Assembly: GCF_963576675.1 (NCBI RefSeq)
Contig: NC_088917.1
Span: 19,000,001 to 19,064,000 of the forward strand
DNA length: 64,000 nt
From: Euphorbia lathyris
Taxonomy: Eukaryota; Streptophyta; Magnoliopsida; Malpighiales; Euphorbiaceae
Direction: 5' to 3'
The translations under genes were made by a program, and so were the position numbers. Below are positions 1 to 11,743 of this stretch, in pieces. The notes below the pieces were generated by a model. It was not told where the DNA came from. It searched no databases and saw nothing but the letters and a program-made list of their open reading frames with translations. The number at the start of each line of letters is the position of its first letter. Position 1 is the stretch's first letter.

Positions 1-2
1 CA

Positions 3-3000
3 ATGCAAGTTTTCTCCAACTCGTGTCGCGAAGAAGAAGATGACGATGAAGAAGCTCTGAAATGGGCCGCTTTGGAGAAATTGCCTACTTATTTACGTCT
101 TAAAAGAGGTTTACTCAATCAAAATGAGATTAATGTTAATAAACTTGGATTAGTAGACAGAAAAAATCTAGTCGAAAGGTTAGTTAATATTCCGGAAGAA
201 GATAATGAGAAATTCTTGTTGAAGCTCAAAGAACGAATCGAGAGGTATATCATATATTATATATTATAAGGGTATATTCATATATTATATATTATAAATA
301 GAGTTGTTTGATGATATATTTTAATCTTAATCCCTTTTATTAGTAGACCTGTTCATAGGTTCCGGTGTTCATTTGGCCGAGTTTGAAAGAAAAATAACAT
401 TAGGTCTCTTTTGATTCAAACTCATGTGGGTGTGAGATTTGTAAAAACATAATATCGATGATTAAATATTTATTTTTAAGTATTAATTTTATTTTTCTAT
501 TATTAAAAAACATATATTTTTGGATGGATTTAATTAGATTGAATTTAGGATTTGATTAATATCCACCTAAATTACTAGCATGCTAGGTTGAGTTCGGACT
601 GAATAGTTTTAAGTGAAAGCTAATTCAACCAATGAACCAATCTACTTTTCATTATACTAATATTCATATGGATCTTAATGACTAAATTGAATTTGGTCAT
701 TCACCGTTAAATTTAGACTGATTAAAATCTTAGGATGGAGATTTAAAGCATTGCAAGGATTAGATTTAATCAATCTAGATCTAATGGTGTTATTAAAGTC
801 CATGTGAACATTACTGTTTAACGATATATTTTAATTTATTGAGTTTTTCATTAGGATTTGGGGTAAAAAAAGAATACCCTAATAACAACTTCATTTATTA
901 ATTTATTTTCAATATATGTTTCAATTTCAAAAGATATTTATACGTGTGTCAAAAATAATGTCTAAAAACTATTCTTAAACTTTATTTATTTTGTTTAACT
1001 TTTTAAATCCGACTGGTTCCTTAACATGATATATTGAATGAGGTGTTATTAAAGTATGGTAAAGTACTAGTAAATCAAGTGAAATATGATAATGGTTATG
1101 GTTTGATAATATTGTTGCTTTAGTTTGAAAGTAAAAGAAGATAATGTTATATATAAAATTACTATTATAACCTTATAATAAAATATAAACATGAAAAAAG
1201 TAAGGGTAATTTTGGAAAATAAAACTACTTTACCATCAAAACCCTTTAAATTGGAGCATTAAAAAACTTAACCAATTAAACTCATCAATTTCCATCACTT
1301 ATGCACCCCTTAGTTATCCCTCAAAACAAACACATATCTTCCAATACATTTACTTTACCGTACCTTAAGAAACCTGATACCAAACATAGTCTTATCTTGC
1401 CATCTTCATTTATTACTGAAATTTCAACGCATGACAGTGTAGGCATGTCTTTATCTACACGTTTTAAATTCAATTAGACATATTCATGTACTCGTATACC
1501 CGACCGACCAACCAACCTTTGTTCACGTCTAGTGGGTCGAGCTTGGACAAAAAACGACTTTAAGTCGACTGGTCTGTTAAAATCCATCTATATCTAGAAC
1601 GAGTTTAAATTTTATAAAATAGTCCAGACGATCCAGCTCGAGCCATCGTGTTAATATATAATTAATTTTTTTTTCTATTGAAAATGCAGAGTTGGACTTG
1701 ATATGCCTAAAATTGAAGTCAGATTCCAGAATTTAAACATTGAAGCAGAAGCTTACATTGGAAGTAGGGCATTGCCTACTATTCTCAACTTTTCCACTAA
1801 TTTGTTAGAGGTGTGTGTTTACATAATAATATATTAATTTTTTTACTGGATTATGAATATTTAAATATAGGGTTAATTTTAAATAAAACTATGTGGTTTT
1901 ACGTTTTATTGGAAAAAAAATTATTTTGTCAAATTTGGCCGATAACAACATCAAAATGAAATTTTTGAAGAATTAAAGTTGTTTAGTATCATATTTATTA
2001 TGGAACCACATTTTTTAATTTTCAAAATCATCAATTTTAGAGTTTTCTCTCTCTAAACATTAATTTTCTCTTCATAAAAAAACAATACATAAATGACCTC
2101 AAACTTAAAAAGTTGAAAAATTGAAGTTGCTTAAAATATCATCTAATTCTTGAAAATTTTCATTTTAAAGTCATTATCAGCCAAATTAAAAAAAATGAAA
2201 ATTTTGCCAACTACATTATCATCTGCAAAAATGTGAAACCACGTGGTTTTGTTTGAAATTAACCCTTAAATATATATTAATCATAATTAATGATTTTGCA
2301 TTTGCTTTTGTAAAGGGATTCTTGAATTATATTCACTTGCTTCCAAGTAGAAAAAAACCATTACCAATCCTTAATGATGTTAGTGGAATCATAAAGCCTG
2401 GAAGGTAACCATACAATTTATTATTACTATTATTATTATTATTTATGTAACTAAAATAATAACAATAATATTTTACTATATATTATATATATTATTATTT
2501 AAATAGATTTTATAATCCTAATTTTGCAGGATGACATTGCTATTAGGGCCACCAAGCTCAGGGAAGACCACCTTACTACTTGCTTTGGCCGGAAAACTTG
2601 GCAAAGATTTGAAGGTAATTAATTTGTTGTCCAATGATCGTGCTCCAATTATAAATCCAGTTTGATAATTATATATAACTTATGAGCAGAGATGCTTCTT
2701 CTTTTAATGATAATTAATTTGATAGTAGTAGATTGATTAATTTTCTATAATATTTTTAGTTCACAGGGAAAATAAGTTATAATGGACATGAAATGGATGA
2801 ATTTATAGCACAAAGAACATCGGCATATGTAAGTCAATATGATGTTCATATCGGTGAAATGACTGTGAGAGAAACTTTAGCTTTTTCTGCACGATGTCAA
2901 GGTGTTGGACCTCGCTATGGTAATTATCTAATTAAACTTTGTTAATTAATAAATTTATTCATTCAGTTAATTAATTTACTGAAATTTGTAGAAATTTTAT

Positions 3001-6000
3001 CGGAATTATCACGAAGAGAGAAAGAAGCGCATATCAAACCAGATCCTGATATTGATATGTTCATGAAGGTGAGAGTAAATTACAACAAATTAACTAATTT
3101 GGTGTTATTAATTATAATTTGAGATTAATCATGAATTAACTGAGTATGCAGGCGGCGGCATTGGAAGGACAAGAAACAAATGTAGTTACAGATTATATAC
3201 TTAAGGTAAGTAGTAACTAATTACTCCCTCCGTGAAAATTATTAATAGAGAGATAGATGGTATTTTAGTTTATTTTCCGTAAATTTAATGCAAATCAATT
3301 ATCTGCTTAATACATATGTGATTTAGTCGAATACAACAAATTAAATCTAGGAAATAAGATTTAAAAATAATATTTCATTTGTTTACAAAGGTTGTTAATT
3401 TATGAATAAAACTTAATTAACAGATTTTAGGACTTGAAATATGTGCGGATACTATGGTTGGTGATGAAATGATACGAGGTATTTCTGGCGGACAAAAGAA
3501 ACGCCTCACTACAGGTACGTATAATAAATTACTATTTCTAAATATATAATTAGCATAATACATTATCAGCTCTTGAACTTATATAAAAAAAAATTGTCCC
3601 TAAATTTTCAAAGTATTTGAATAACCTTTTAACTTGCTTAAAAGTTAAGGAATCAATTACGATACTTTGAAATTTCATGTGATAATTAAACTTTTTAGAT
3701 AAATTCAAGTGGAAATGATAACAAGTTTTTCTGAACAAAGAGTCAATTAGTGTCATAATTTTAGTATCAACCGAATGACATACATCAAATGACGTTTGTT
3801 AATTTCTACATTTGTTAATATGTTCTACATCTCCTCTTAAAAAAGTATTATTATTAAAAAAATAAACGAACCAAGCTTGCTCAATATCATGTTTACGAAC
3901 CTTACAATCGAGTTTACTCATGAACTTTCGAACCAAATGCCATCCTTAAACTCGGTTGATTTATAAATCGAGCCGCTCCTAACGAGGTGATTTACAGCCA
4001 TAACTTTAGCTACCAAATAACTATTGGCAGCTTTTTCACACACTAATAAAATATCCATGTTGTTCTGTTTGAAACGAAACAAAATTCACTAAAAAGCCCC
4101 AAACAGTCACTTAATTTTCTTGTTAAAATTTATGTTGAGATTGTAATTAAAGCCTTCATCAAATCAACACTCCCAACCCCAAACCCCAGTCTGGGCTCGA
4201 GTTGGTCCAGTCAGGGCTCCTTTTTTCCTCCTGAACCCCCTCCCACGCGTTAGTCTGTAGCCACCAGCACCGGCACCGGCAGCAGTACAATGCCTTTTAC
4301 CATTAAGTCGACAAATCCTCGCCGGAAGATTATCCCAGTTTCTGGAGAAGCTTTTGAATGTTGTAGTTGCCATCGGGTATGGAATTTAACTGAAACGGAA
4401 GTGAGATATGATTTATAAAAATTGAGTTTGATGATCCTGCTGTATGTGAGATTTTTTCTAATTATTGCAGAATGTGGAAAAGAAATATGTAGTTCCCCTT
4501 AAATTGTATTAAGAATTTAATGTTTTTCAATCTTCGTCCTTCTCAATGCCGTGTTTCTATATAAAATGATTCACTCAAATTCAATATGTCATTGTATAGT
4601 TGTGAATGTATTGCAGGGGAAATGCTGGTTGGACCAGCAAGAGCATTGTTCATGGATGAGATATCAACTGGATTGGACAGTTCAACAACATTTCAAATTG
4701 TGAACTCACTCAGACATTCAATCCACATTCTCAATGGAACTGCTCTCATCTCTCTCTTGCAGCCAGCACCAGAAACTTATGATCTTTTCGATGACATAAT
4801 TCTCTTGTCAGATGAGCAAATTGTGTATCAAGGTCCACGAGAAAATGTGCTCGAGTTCTTTGGATCCATGGGCTTCAAGTGTCCTGCGAGGAAAGGAGTT
4901 GCTGACTTCCTGCAAGAAGTAATTTCTATGGCATTTACTCTTTTTGTTTTTTTAGATATATGCACTGTTAACTCCTAGAATGATTTGGACTTGTTAATGG
5001 ACTTCCCTTGTTGAAAATTGATAGGTAACATCAAGGAAAGATCAAGAGCAGTATTGGAATTGTAAAGACCGGCCTTATAGATTTGTTTCTGTCAAGGAAT
5101 TTGCTGAAGCATTCCAGTCATTTCACATTGGGAAAAGACTAGGTGATGAACTTGCTACACCATTTGACGAGTCTAAATCCCATCCTGCTGCACTAACAAC
5201 TAACAAGTATGGTATCAGCAAGAAGGAACTCCTAAAAGCATGCATTTCCAGAGAACTTTTGCTCATGAAGAGGAACTCTTTTGTCTACATTTTCAAAATC
5301 GTCCAAGTAAGTAACATTTGCTTTAATGGGAATGATATTACATAATGAACTTTTAAGCAAATTCTGAAACTGTTTAATGGTTGTAATACGGATATGAAAG
5401 AGAAGTGATTCCATTTAGATGATCGACTTTTGAGTTCCCAAGTTTTCGCAAATGTTTGCAGATTCAAATTAAAATGTTGAACGTATGATTAACTATTCTT
5501 TTTCCCTTTCAGATTATTATTTTGGCTCTCATATCAATTTCAGTATTCCCAAGAACAAAGATGCATCATGACACGCTAACGGATGCTGCGACTTATCTTG
5601 GTGCTCTTTTCTTTTCCATAGTTACCCTTATGTTCAATGGATTCACTGAGCTTGCATTGTCGATTATGAAACTCCCTGTCTTCTATAAGCAAAGGGATCT
5701 TTTGTTCTTCCCTTCTTGGGCATATGCTTTACCCACATGGATTCTTAAAATTCCAATCTCATGTGTCGAAGTTGCCATATGGGTGATTATAACTTATTAT
5801 GTTATCGGCTTTGATCCCAACATTGAGAGGTAAAAAAATGGAAATATCTTGATATTGCTTTTCCTTGATTTGGAAAGTGGCATTTTGAAGAATTTTGTTT
5901 AACTTCTTTGATGGCAGGTTTTTCAAGCAGTACATGTTACTTCTATGTACAAACCAGATGGCATCTGGTCTATTTCGTTTGATGGCAGCAATCGGAAGGA

Positions 6001-9000
6001 ATATAATTGTTGCTAACACTTTTGGTTCATTTGCATTAGTTGCAATACTAGTTTTGGGTGGATTTGTCTTGTCACACGGTAAAATTGACTCATTAATGCA
6101 CATATTTTATGTAACTCAAGTATTTAAAACTCAAAACATTAATGCAACCGATTGTACATATCCTAGTTCTTGTATGTTACTTGAATCCTGATGCTGAAGG
6201 CGTACTTTATTTTGTGCTCCAGATGATGTGCAGAAGTGGTGGTTATGGGGTTACTGGGTCTCCCCATTGACGTATGTGCAAAATGCTATATCTGTCAATG
6301 AATTTCTTGGGGAATCATGGAGACATGTAAGCTTTGTTTCTTTGACCATGTAAAAGAGGAATTTAAATCAACATGAAAGACTTTTTAACATGATCCGATA
6401 AATATTTATGACTAGTTTCCAAAAATATGTGTTGCAGCCTGCTCTTTTTTCAACTGAGCCACTAGGTGTTTATTTCTTGAAGAAACGTGGAATTTTTACT
6501 GAAGCATGCTGGTATTCTATTGGATTAGTTGCTTTGATTGGATTTATTCTCCTTTTCAATATCCTTTATACCTTGGCCTTAGAATATCTTGATCGTAAGT
6601 ACCCCTTTGTCACATTTTCAATGTTGGAAGTACGACCAATATTTTAATGCTTGAACTGGTTGCAGCCTTTGGGAAGCCTCAGGCAATAATAACAGAAGAG
6701 GCCTTAGCTGAGAAAAATGTTAACCGAATTGGAGGATTCATTGAACTACCAAAAGCGAGAAAAAACTCTTTCAGTGAGTCAGAAACTTTCCTATTTTTGT
6801 TAGTCTTTCTTCCTTATTCTAAGTTGTACCGTTATTAATGAATGTAGAAAGAGGGAATGAGAACCGTATAGGCATCTCAATTGGTTCACGATCTGCAAGA
6901 GTGGGAAGTTTTAGTGATGCAATTGAGAACAAGAGTCGGGGAATGGTTCTACCTTTCGAACCTCTTTCTATGGCTTTCAAAGAAATCAAGTATGCTGTCA
7001 ACATGCCGCAGGTAGCTTTTGTTTATCTGTTTCTTGTATTAATGCATCGGATTATACCTCAAGACTTATATCAAGATTTGACAAGCCTTGATATTTTGAT
7101 GTAACGAAATAAATGTTCACTTAATCAGGTGGAGTTCGTGAATGTCTCTCAAGTTTGAAGTTTTCACTAAATAACTATTTTCGAATTGTTTTAGCATTCT
7201 CATAGGCCATTACTTTCAATCATCATTCTATGACTGCAAATTGCAAGAAGAACATGTGTTAATTTTGTTGTCATATAATTTCTAAATATACCTACTTTTT
7301 TAATATTCATATTACCTTCAGGAGATGAAAGCTCAAGGTGTTACAGAAGACCGTTTAGAACTTCTGAAAGGTATCAGTGGTGCATTCAGGCCTGGAGTCC
7401 TAACTGCTCTAATTGGTGTTAGTGGTGCTGGCAAGACCACGTTAATGGATGTCTTGGCTGGAAGAAAAACTGGTGGTTACATTGAGGGAAGTATCTCAAT
7501 ATCTGGGTATCCAAAGAAACAAGAAACGTTTGCTCGGATATCAGGTTACTGTGAGCAAACTGATATCCACTCCCCACATGTTACTGTCTATGAGTCATTG
7601 CTCTATTCTGCTTGGCTTCGATTACCCCCCGAGGTTGATTCTCATGCAAGAATGGTACATATCACGAGCAATCTTTTTTCTCTGTTCTTATAAAATCAGT
7701 TTTGTGTTCTATTCATGCTTTAGATTATTGAGAGTAAGGAATAAAGGATGCTTGATGGATTTCAGATGTTCATTGAGGAAGTAATGGAACTTGTGGAGCT
7801 GACCTCTTTAAGAGGAGGACTTGTTGGACTGCCTGGTGTGGATGGTCTTTCCACTGAGCAGAGGAAGAGGCTGACAATTGCTGTTGAGCTTGTCGCAAAT
7901 CCATCTATAATTTTCATGGATGAGCCAACATCTGGCCTTGATGCTAGAGCAGCTGCCATAGTTATGAGAACAATTAGGAACACAGTAGATACTGGGAGAA
8001 CTGTGGTGTGCACAATACACCAACCAAGCATTGACATTTTTGATTCTTTTGATGAGGTGAGACATGTTTCTGGGCAGGGAGTTGCTGATCTTTATCGGTT
8101 CCTACTCAGGCAGTAATGAATAATGTTTTATGATATTACAGTTAATTTTATTGCAAAGAGGAGGTGAAGAAATTTACGTTGGTCCAATAGGCCGACATTC
8201 TAACATTCTAATCAAGTATTTTGAGGTTAGCTTTTCAGATGCATGATAAATTAAATTATATAAATCTTTCTCCTACTTACCGGAAGGCATCTCCTTTAAG
8301 GATATTCAAGGAGTTCCGAAGATTAAGGATGGTTACAATCCAGCAACTTGGATGCTGGAGATTACTTCAGCAGGACAGGAAGCAGCTCTTGGAATTAACT
8401 ATGTTGATATCTACAAAAGTTCAGAACAATACAGGTCAGGGACAAAGGTCTTGTTAATATTTTGTTCAGATTTTTGTAGTGCCAATATTTTGTGGGAACA
8501 CTGAAGAAGTTATGAACTTGTGAGAATAGTACATTGAAACTTAAAAATATAAGTTACATCACTCCTTAATCAAACCTAAATAAAGTGTCTTCTTACCGAA
8601 AAGAATAAAAGTAAAGTTTCTGATTTATTGTATTGTTCAATAATTTAGGAAAAACAAAGCCCTGATTGAAGAACTAAGCACGCCTCAACCAGGTTCTAAG
8701 GATTTATACTTCCCTTCTCAATACTCACAGCCTTTCTTGACCCAATGCATGGCTTGCCTGTGGAAGCAACATTGGTCATACTGGCGAAACCCACCGTATA
8801 CTGCAGTGAAACTCCTGTTCACAACAGTTTTAGCTTTGATGTTTGGAAGTATATTCTGGGATTTGGGCTGTAAAAGGTACAGCGGAATGCAACACAATAT
8901 CTGAAAACGGCTAAACTATTTTTCCATGAAACTAAGTTTTGCGAAATGTTCATGAATTGCAGAAGAAGGGAACAAGATATTTTCAATGCGATAGGTTCCA

Positions 9001-9913
9001 TGTATGTTGCTCTCTTTTTTATTGGAGTACAAAATGCTGTAGCAGTGCAGCCAGTTGTGGCAATTGAGAGGACAGTTTTTTATAGAGAAAGAGCAGCTGG
9101 AATGTATTCTGCATTGCCGTATGCCTTTGGGCAGGTAAAAACGATTTCTTGAGTCACTCTTCTTATATAATCTGAGAGAAGTGAGCATTCAGATGGTTAA
9201 GTAATTTAGGCTTTTGCAGTTACTTGGGTTGGGTATTAAAGGTGATATATGAATAACTTCATAATTTCTGAGATTTTGATTCTAATTGGTTCTTCATCTG
9301 ATTATTTGTTCTGCCTTTCAGGTTATGATTGAAGTCCCTTATGTTGCTATTCAGACTATTATCTATGGCGTTATAGTATATGCCATGATTGGTTTTGAAT
9401 GGACAGCATACAAGTTCTTTTGGTATATCTTCTTCATGTTCTTCACCTTCTTATACTTAAGTTTCTACGGAATGATGACTACAGCCATTACACCCAATCA
9501 CAACATTGCTGCTGTAGTTGCATCTGCCTTCTACGCAATCTGGAACCTCTTTTCAGGATTTATCATACCTCGACCGGTAACTTTTGTTCTCTTTCCTTTC
9601 CGCTTTGCAATAGAGACGATGAGTTAAAATTAACCATTGTAAATGTAAATGACAGAGGATTCCTATCTGGTGGGCTTGGTACTATTGGTGTTGTCCAGTG
9701 GCTTGGACTGTGTACGGATTGGTTGCTTCACAATTTGGAGACATAAAGGATACGTTAGATACTGGTGAAACGGTGGAAGATTTCTTGATGAGTTATTTCG
9801 GGTTCAGACACGACTATGTTGGCATTTGTGGTATTGTGGTAGTTGGATTTTGTATTCTCTTTGGCTTCATCTTTGCCTTCTCTATCAAAACGTTGAATTT
9901 CCAACAAAGATGA
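3..9913 (+). CDS. PDR-type ABCG transporter, gene 1 of a tandem pair (24 exons)
   Basis: Full-size ABC exporter of the pleiotropic drug resistance class, expected in the plasma membrane; substrate unknown. Exons by GT-AG and frame: 3-244, 1690-1810, 2316-2404, 2530-2614, 2760-2919, 2992-3068, 3152-3205, 3424-3514, 4617-4918, 5025-5306, 5513-5829, 5918-6078, 6223-6326, 6438-6594, 6666-6773, 6848-7011, 7322-7654, 7766-8056, 8142-8225, 8301-8434, 8649-8876, 8963-9134, 9322-9576, 9656-9913. They sum to 4,269 nt, about 1,422 aa, normal for the family, with no stop. NBD1 has Walker [10 protein letters not shown] (~155), signature ISGGQKKR (~296) and Walker B LFMDE; NBD2 has GVSGAGKTT (~869), LSTEQRKR (~977), [12 protein letters not shown] and the PDR motif NPATWMLE (~1087). 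Hydrophobic membrane domains lie in exons 10-14 and 21-24. The ATG at 3 aligns with the gene 2 start; the promoter is outside the window. Exon 20 uses a modest acceptor (CTTTAAG). Clade is uncertain. Confidence 0.93.
1870..2265. mobile_element. Mutator-like MITE in intron 2 of PDR gene 1
   Basis: A 396 bp AT-rich element with terminal inverted repeats beginning GGGTTAATTT, followed on both sides by a block resembling AAAACnAnGTGGTTT. It is flanked by a perfect 9 bp duplication TTAAATATA (1861-1869 and 2266-2274). No ORF. A 9 bp TSD is typical of the Mutator superfamily; the superfamily call is inference. Confidence 0.8.
4150..4380. other. GC-richer island of unknown origin in intron 8 of gene 1
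   Basis: About 230 bp much richer in G+C than the surrounding intron. The minus strand has a 69-codon ORF (4373-4164) that starts with a Ser/Thr/Phe stretch and continues into Gly/Ala/Arg-rich sequence. I do not recognise it. It has no counterpart in the same intron of gene 2, so it may be a small insertion or captured fragment. No TSD was found. Confidence 0.35.
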
Positions 9914-10390
9914 CGAGTTCTTGTATGCAAATTAGTATCATTCCTCCAATTGTAATTAATACATATTAAGTTTTTCTTGTCCTTAGGCTGTTGTGCTATT
10001 ATTGCCAAGTGTTTCTGCAAATGTTAATATCAAATTATGCTGTACTTCAGGGTCAAGCAGTCAGTGTTTTTACTATATATGAAGAAAAACCATATTTTGG
10101 CCACTCGACTTATCTAAATTTCTTCAGTGTGCTTTGAGTTGACTTTAGTTATCCTTTGTACTAATTTTTGGATAATCTAGCCATTTACTAACAAATTTGT
10201 TTATATCTGTGGCTCTCTTATGTGTCCATGCACATTGTAGTGTTCTGGTCAGTGGAAGATTCCGCTTTTGGTAAATATTTTTCCCAATCATTCTCCACCA
10301 AGAAACCGTCTCAACATAAACCAGCAACTATTAATAATATATTCACTAGAAGCAGAATGCTTTCAAAGTGTCATGAAGCCGTTTCAACCA

Positions 10391-11017
10391 AAAGCTCGAG
10401 CTTTTAGTTCAAACGGTTCCATGACATGGTAGCCAGTGTGATCAAGTGGTCCAGGGTTCGATCCCTGGCAGTCCCATTTGTGCTCATTTGTTGAGTTATT
10501 TGGAGGACATGGTAATTTGGGTGGGTGGGGGTATGTCAGCTGTTAATATGAAGTGGACCTTTAACTATGAGCTCGAGCTTTTAGTTCAATCGGTTCTATG
10601 GCATGGTATCTGAGCCAGTGTGACCAAGCGGTCCAGGGTTCGATTCCTGGCAGACCCATTTGTTGAGTTATTTGCAGGACATGGTAATTTGGGCCTGTGT
10701 TTGTGCACGCTTCAAGCCCAGTGGGCATTCGCGTGTAGGATTGTTTCAGCTATTAATATGAAGTGGACCCTTAACTATTAGCTTGAACTTTTAGTTCAAT
10801 TGGTTCCATGACATGGTATCAGAGCCAATGTGACCAAATGGTCCAGAGTTCGATTCCTCTTTGGGCCTGTGTTGTGCACGCTTCAATGGGGGTGTGTCAG
10901 CTATTAATATGAAGTGGACCATCTGTGTTGTGCACGCTTCAAGCCTAGTAGGCTTTCGCGTATGGGAGTGTGTCAGCTATTAATATGAAGTGGACCTTTA
11001 ACTATCAGCTTGAGCTT
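10391..11017 (+). mobile_element. Tandem array of miniature TRIM-like LTR units upstream of PDR gene 2
   Basis: Repeated module: an LTR-like block of about 72 bp starting TGTGTCAGC and ending CCATGACA, then a primer-binding-site-like TGGTATCAGAGCC, then roughly 130 bp of internal sequence ending in a short G-rich tract before the next LTR block. Blocks: partial ~10395-10425, full 10532-10603 and 10742-10813, truncated 10893-10920 and 10969-11016. The internal part has a tRNA B-box-like GGTTCGATTCC and the LTR end has an A-box-like TAGTTCAATTGG, so a tRNA-derived SINE origin is the alternative. No coding capacity. Dispersed relatives lie at 24430-24500, 32598-32853 and 33108-33172. Confidence 0.7.
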
Positions 11018-11084
11018 GGTTTTGAGTTGTATTTCTGGATTATAATTTGGATCCTCGTGTAGTTTTTTTTTTTTCTGCATTAGG

Positions 11085-11395
11085 CTTAATTACATGAGGG
11101 GCCTCTACTTGGCCAAATAATCCGATTGCCCCTAAACTTCATAGATGTCTCATTAGCACTTTAAATTTGCTTAAATTGATCTAATTACCCCTTGAACAGC
11201 TGAACTTGTTTAACGTGATCTATTGGCCTTTGGCTTGCTTAAAGTGATATGCGTTTAACTTGTCTAAATCTCCATTTTTCTGTGCCATCTATGATTTAGG
11301 GGGTTAATCACGTCACTTTATGCAAGTTCAGGGGCTAATGAGACATCTCCAAAGTTGAGGAGACTAATCGGATTATTTTAGCCAAGTACGAGTCA
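11085..11395. repeat. Fold-back repeat (MITE-like) in the gene 2 upstream region
   Basis: Arms read CTACTTGGCCAAATAATCCGATT on one side and the near reverse complement on the other, ending AGCCAAGTACGAG. Between them are motifs of the type CCCTTGAACTTGCTTAAA shared with repeats at 23790-24105, 26056-26345 and 27556-27854. Non-coding. No clear target-site duplication for this copy. Confidence 0.6.
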
Positions 11396-11658
11396 AATAA
11401 AAATATTTAACGTCCCAAATGTAAATTTGACCCCTATCAGTGGAATTGCAGGTGTAATAAATATACATTCAGTGGTAATTATGTTTGTCTTCTGAGCATT
11501 TTGCAGGCTGCAGCAATGCAATGCAATTAATAAACGTACACTGTGTCTGTGATGATGCTGAAGCAATAGGAGGTGAAGGACCCTACTCTGCACTTATGAA
11601 TAATACTTCAAATCAATCAAGAGCCATCTACTTCATCAATCTGCATTAAATATCATTA

Positions 11659-11668
11659 TGAATATATA
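11659..11668 (+). promoter_or_regulatory. Possible TATA element of PDR gene 2
   Basis: An AT run reading GAATATATAC lies about 75-85 bp upstream of the ATG at 11744, a plausible distance for a plant TATA box with a short leader. AT-rich DNA gives such matches often, so support is weak. Confidence 0.3.
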
Positions 11669-11743
11669 CCTTCTATTCTGACTGTCTGTGCATAATGAGT
11701 AGCAGTGCAATTTTTGGCAGTTTCAGAAGAAACAGTACAGACA

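Noticed and set aside
7762..8065. Minus-strand ORFs opposite exon 18 of gene 1, and the same opposite gene 2 at 27999-28338
   Set aside because: They mirror a highly conserved coding exon; the codon pattern explains the open frames and no domain is visible.
10430..10480. A tRNA gene
   Set aside because: A B-box-like motif is present, but no cloverleaf with acceptor stem could be formed, and the sequence repeats as part of a dispersed element.
11705..11743. Upstream extension of PDR gene 2 from a GTG at 11705
   Set aside because: Plants start at ATG; the ATG at 11744 matches the gene 1 start and context.
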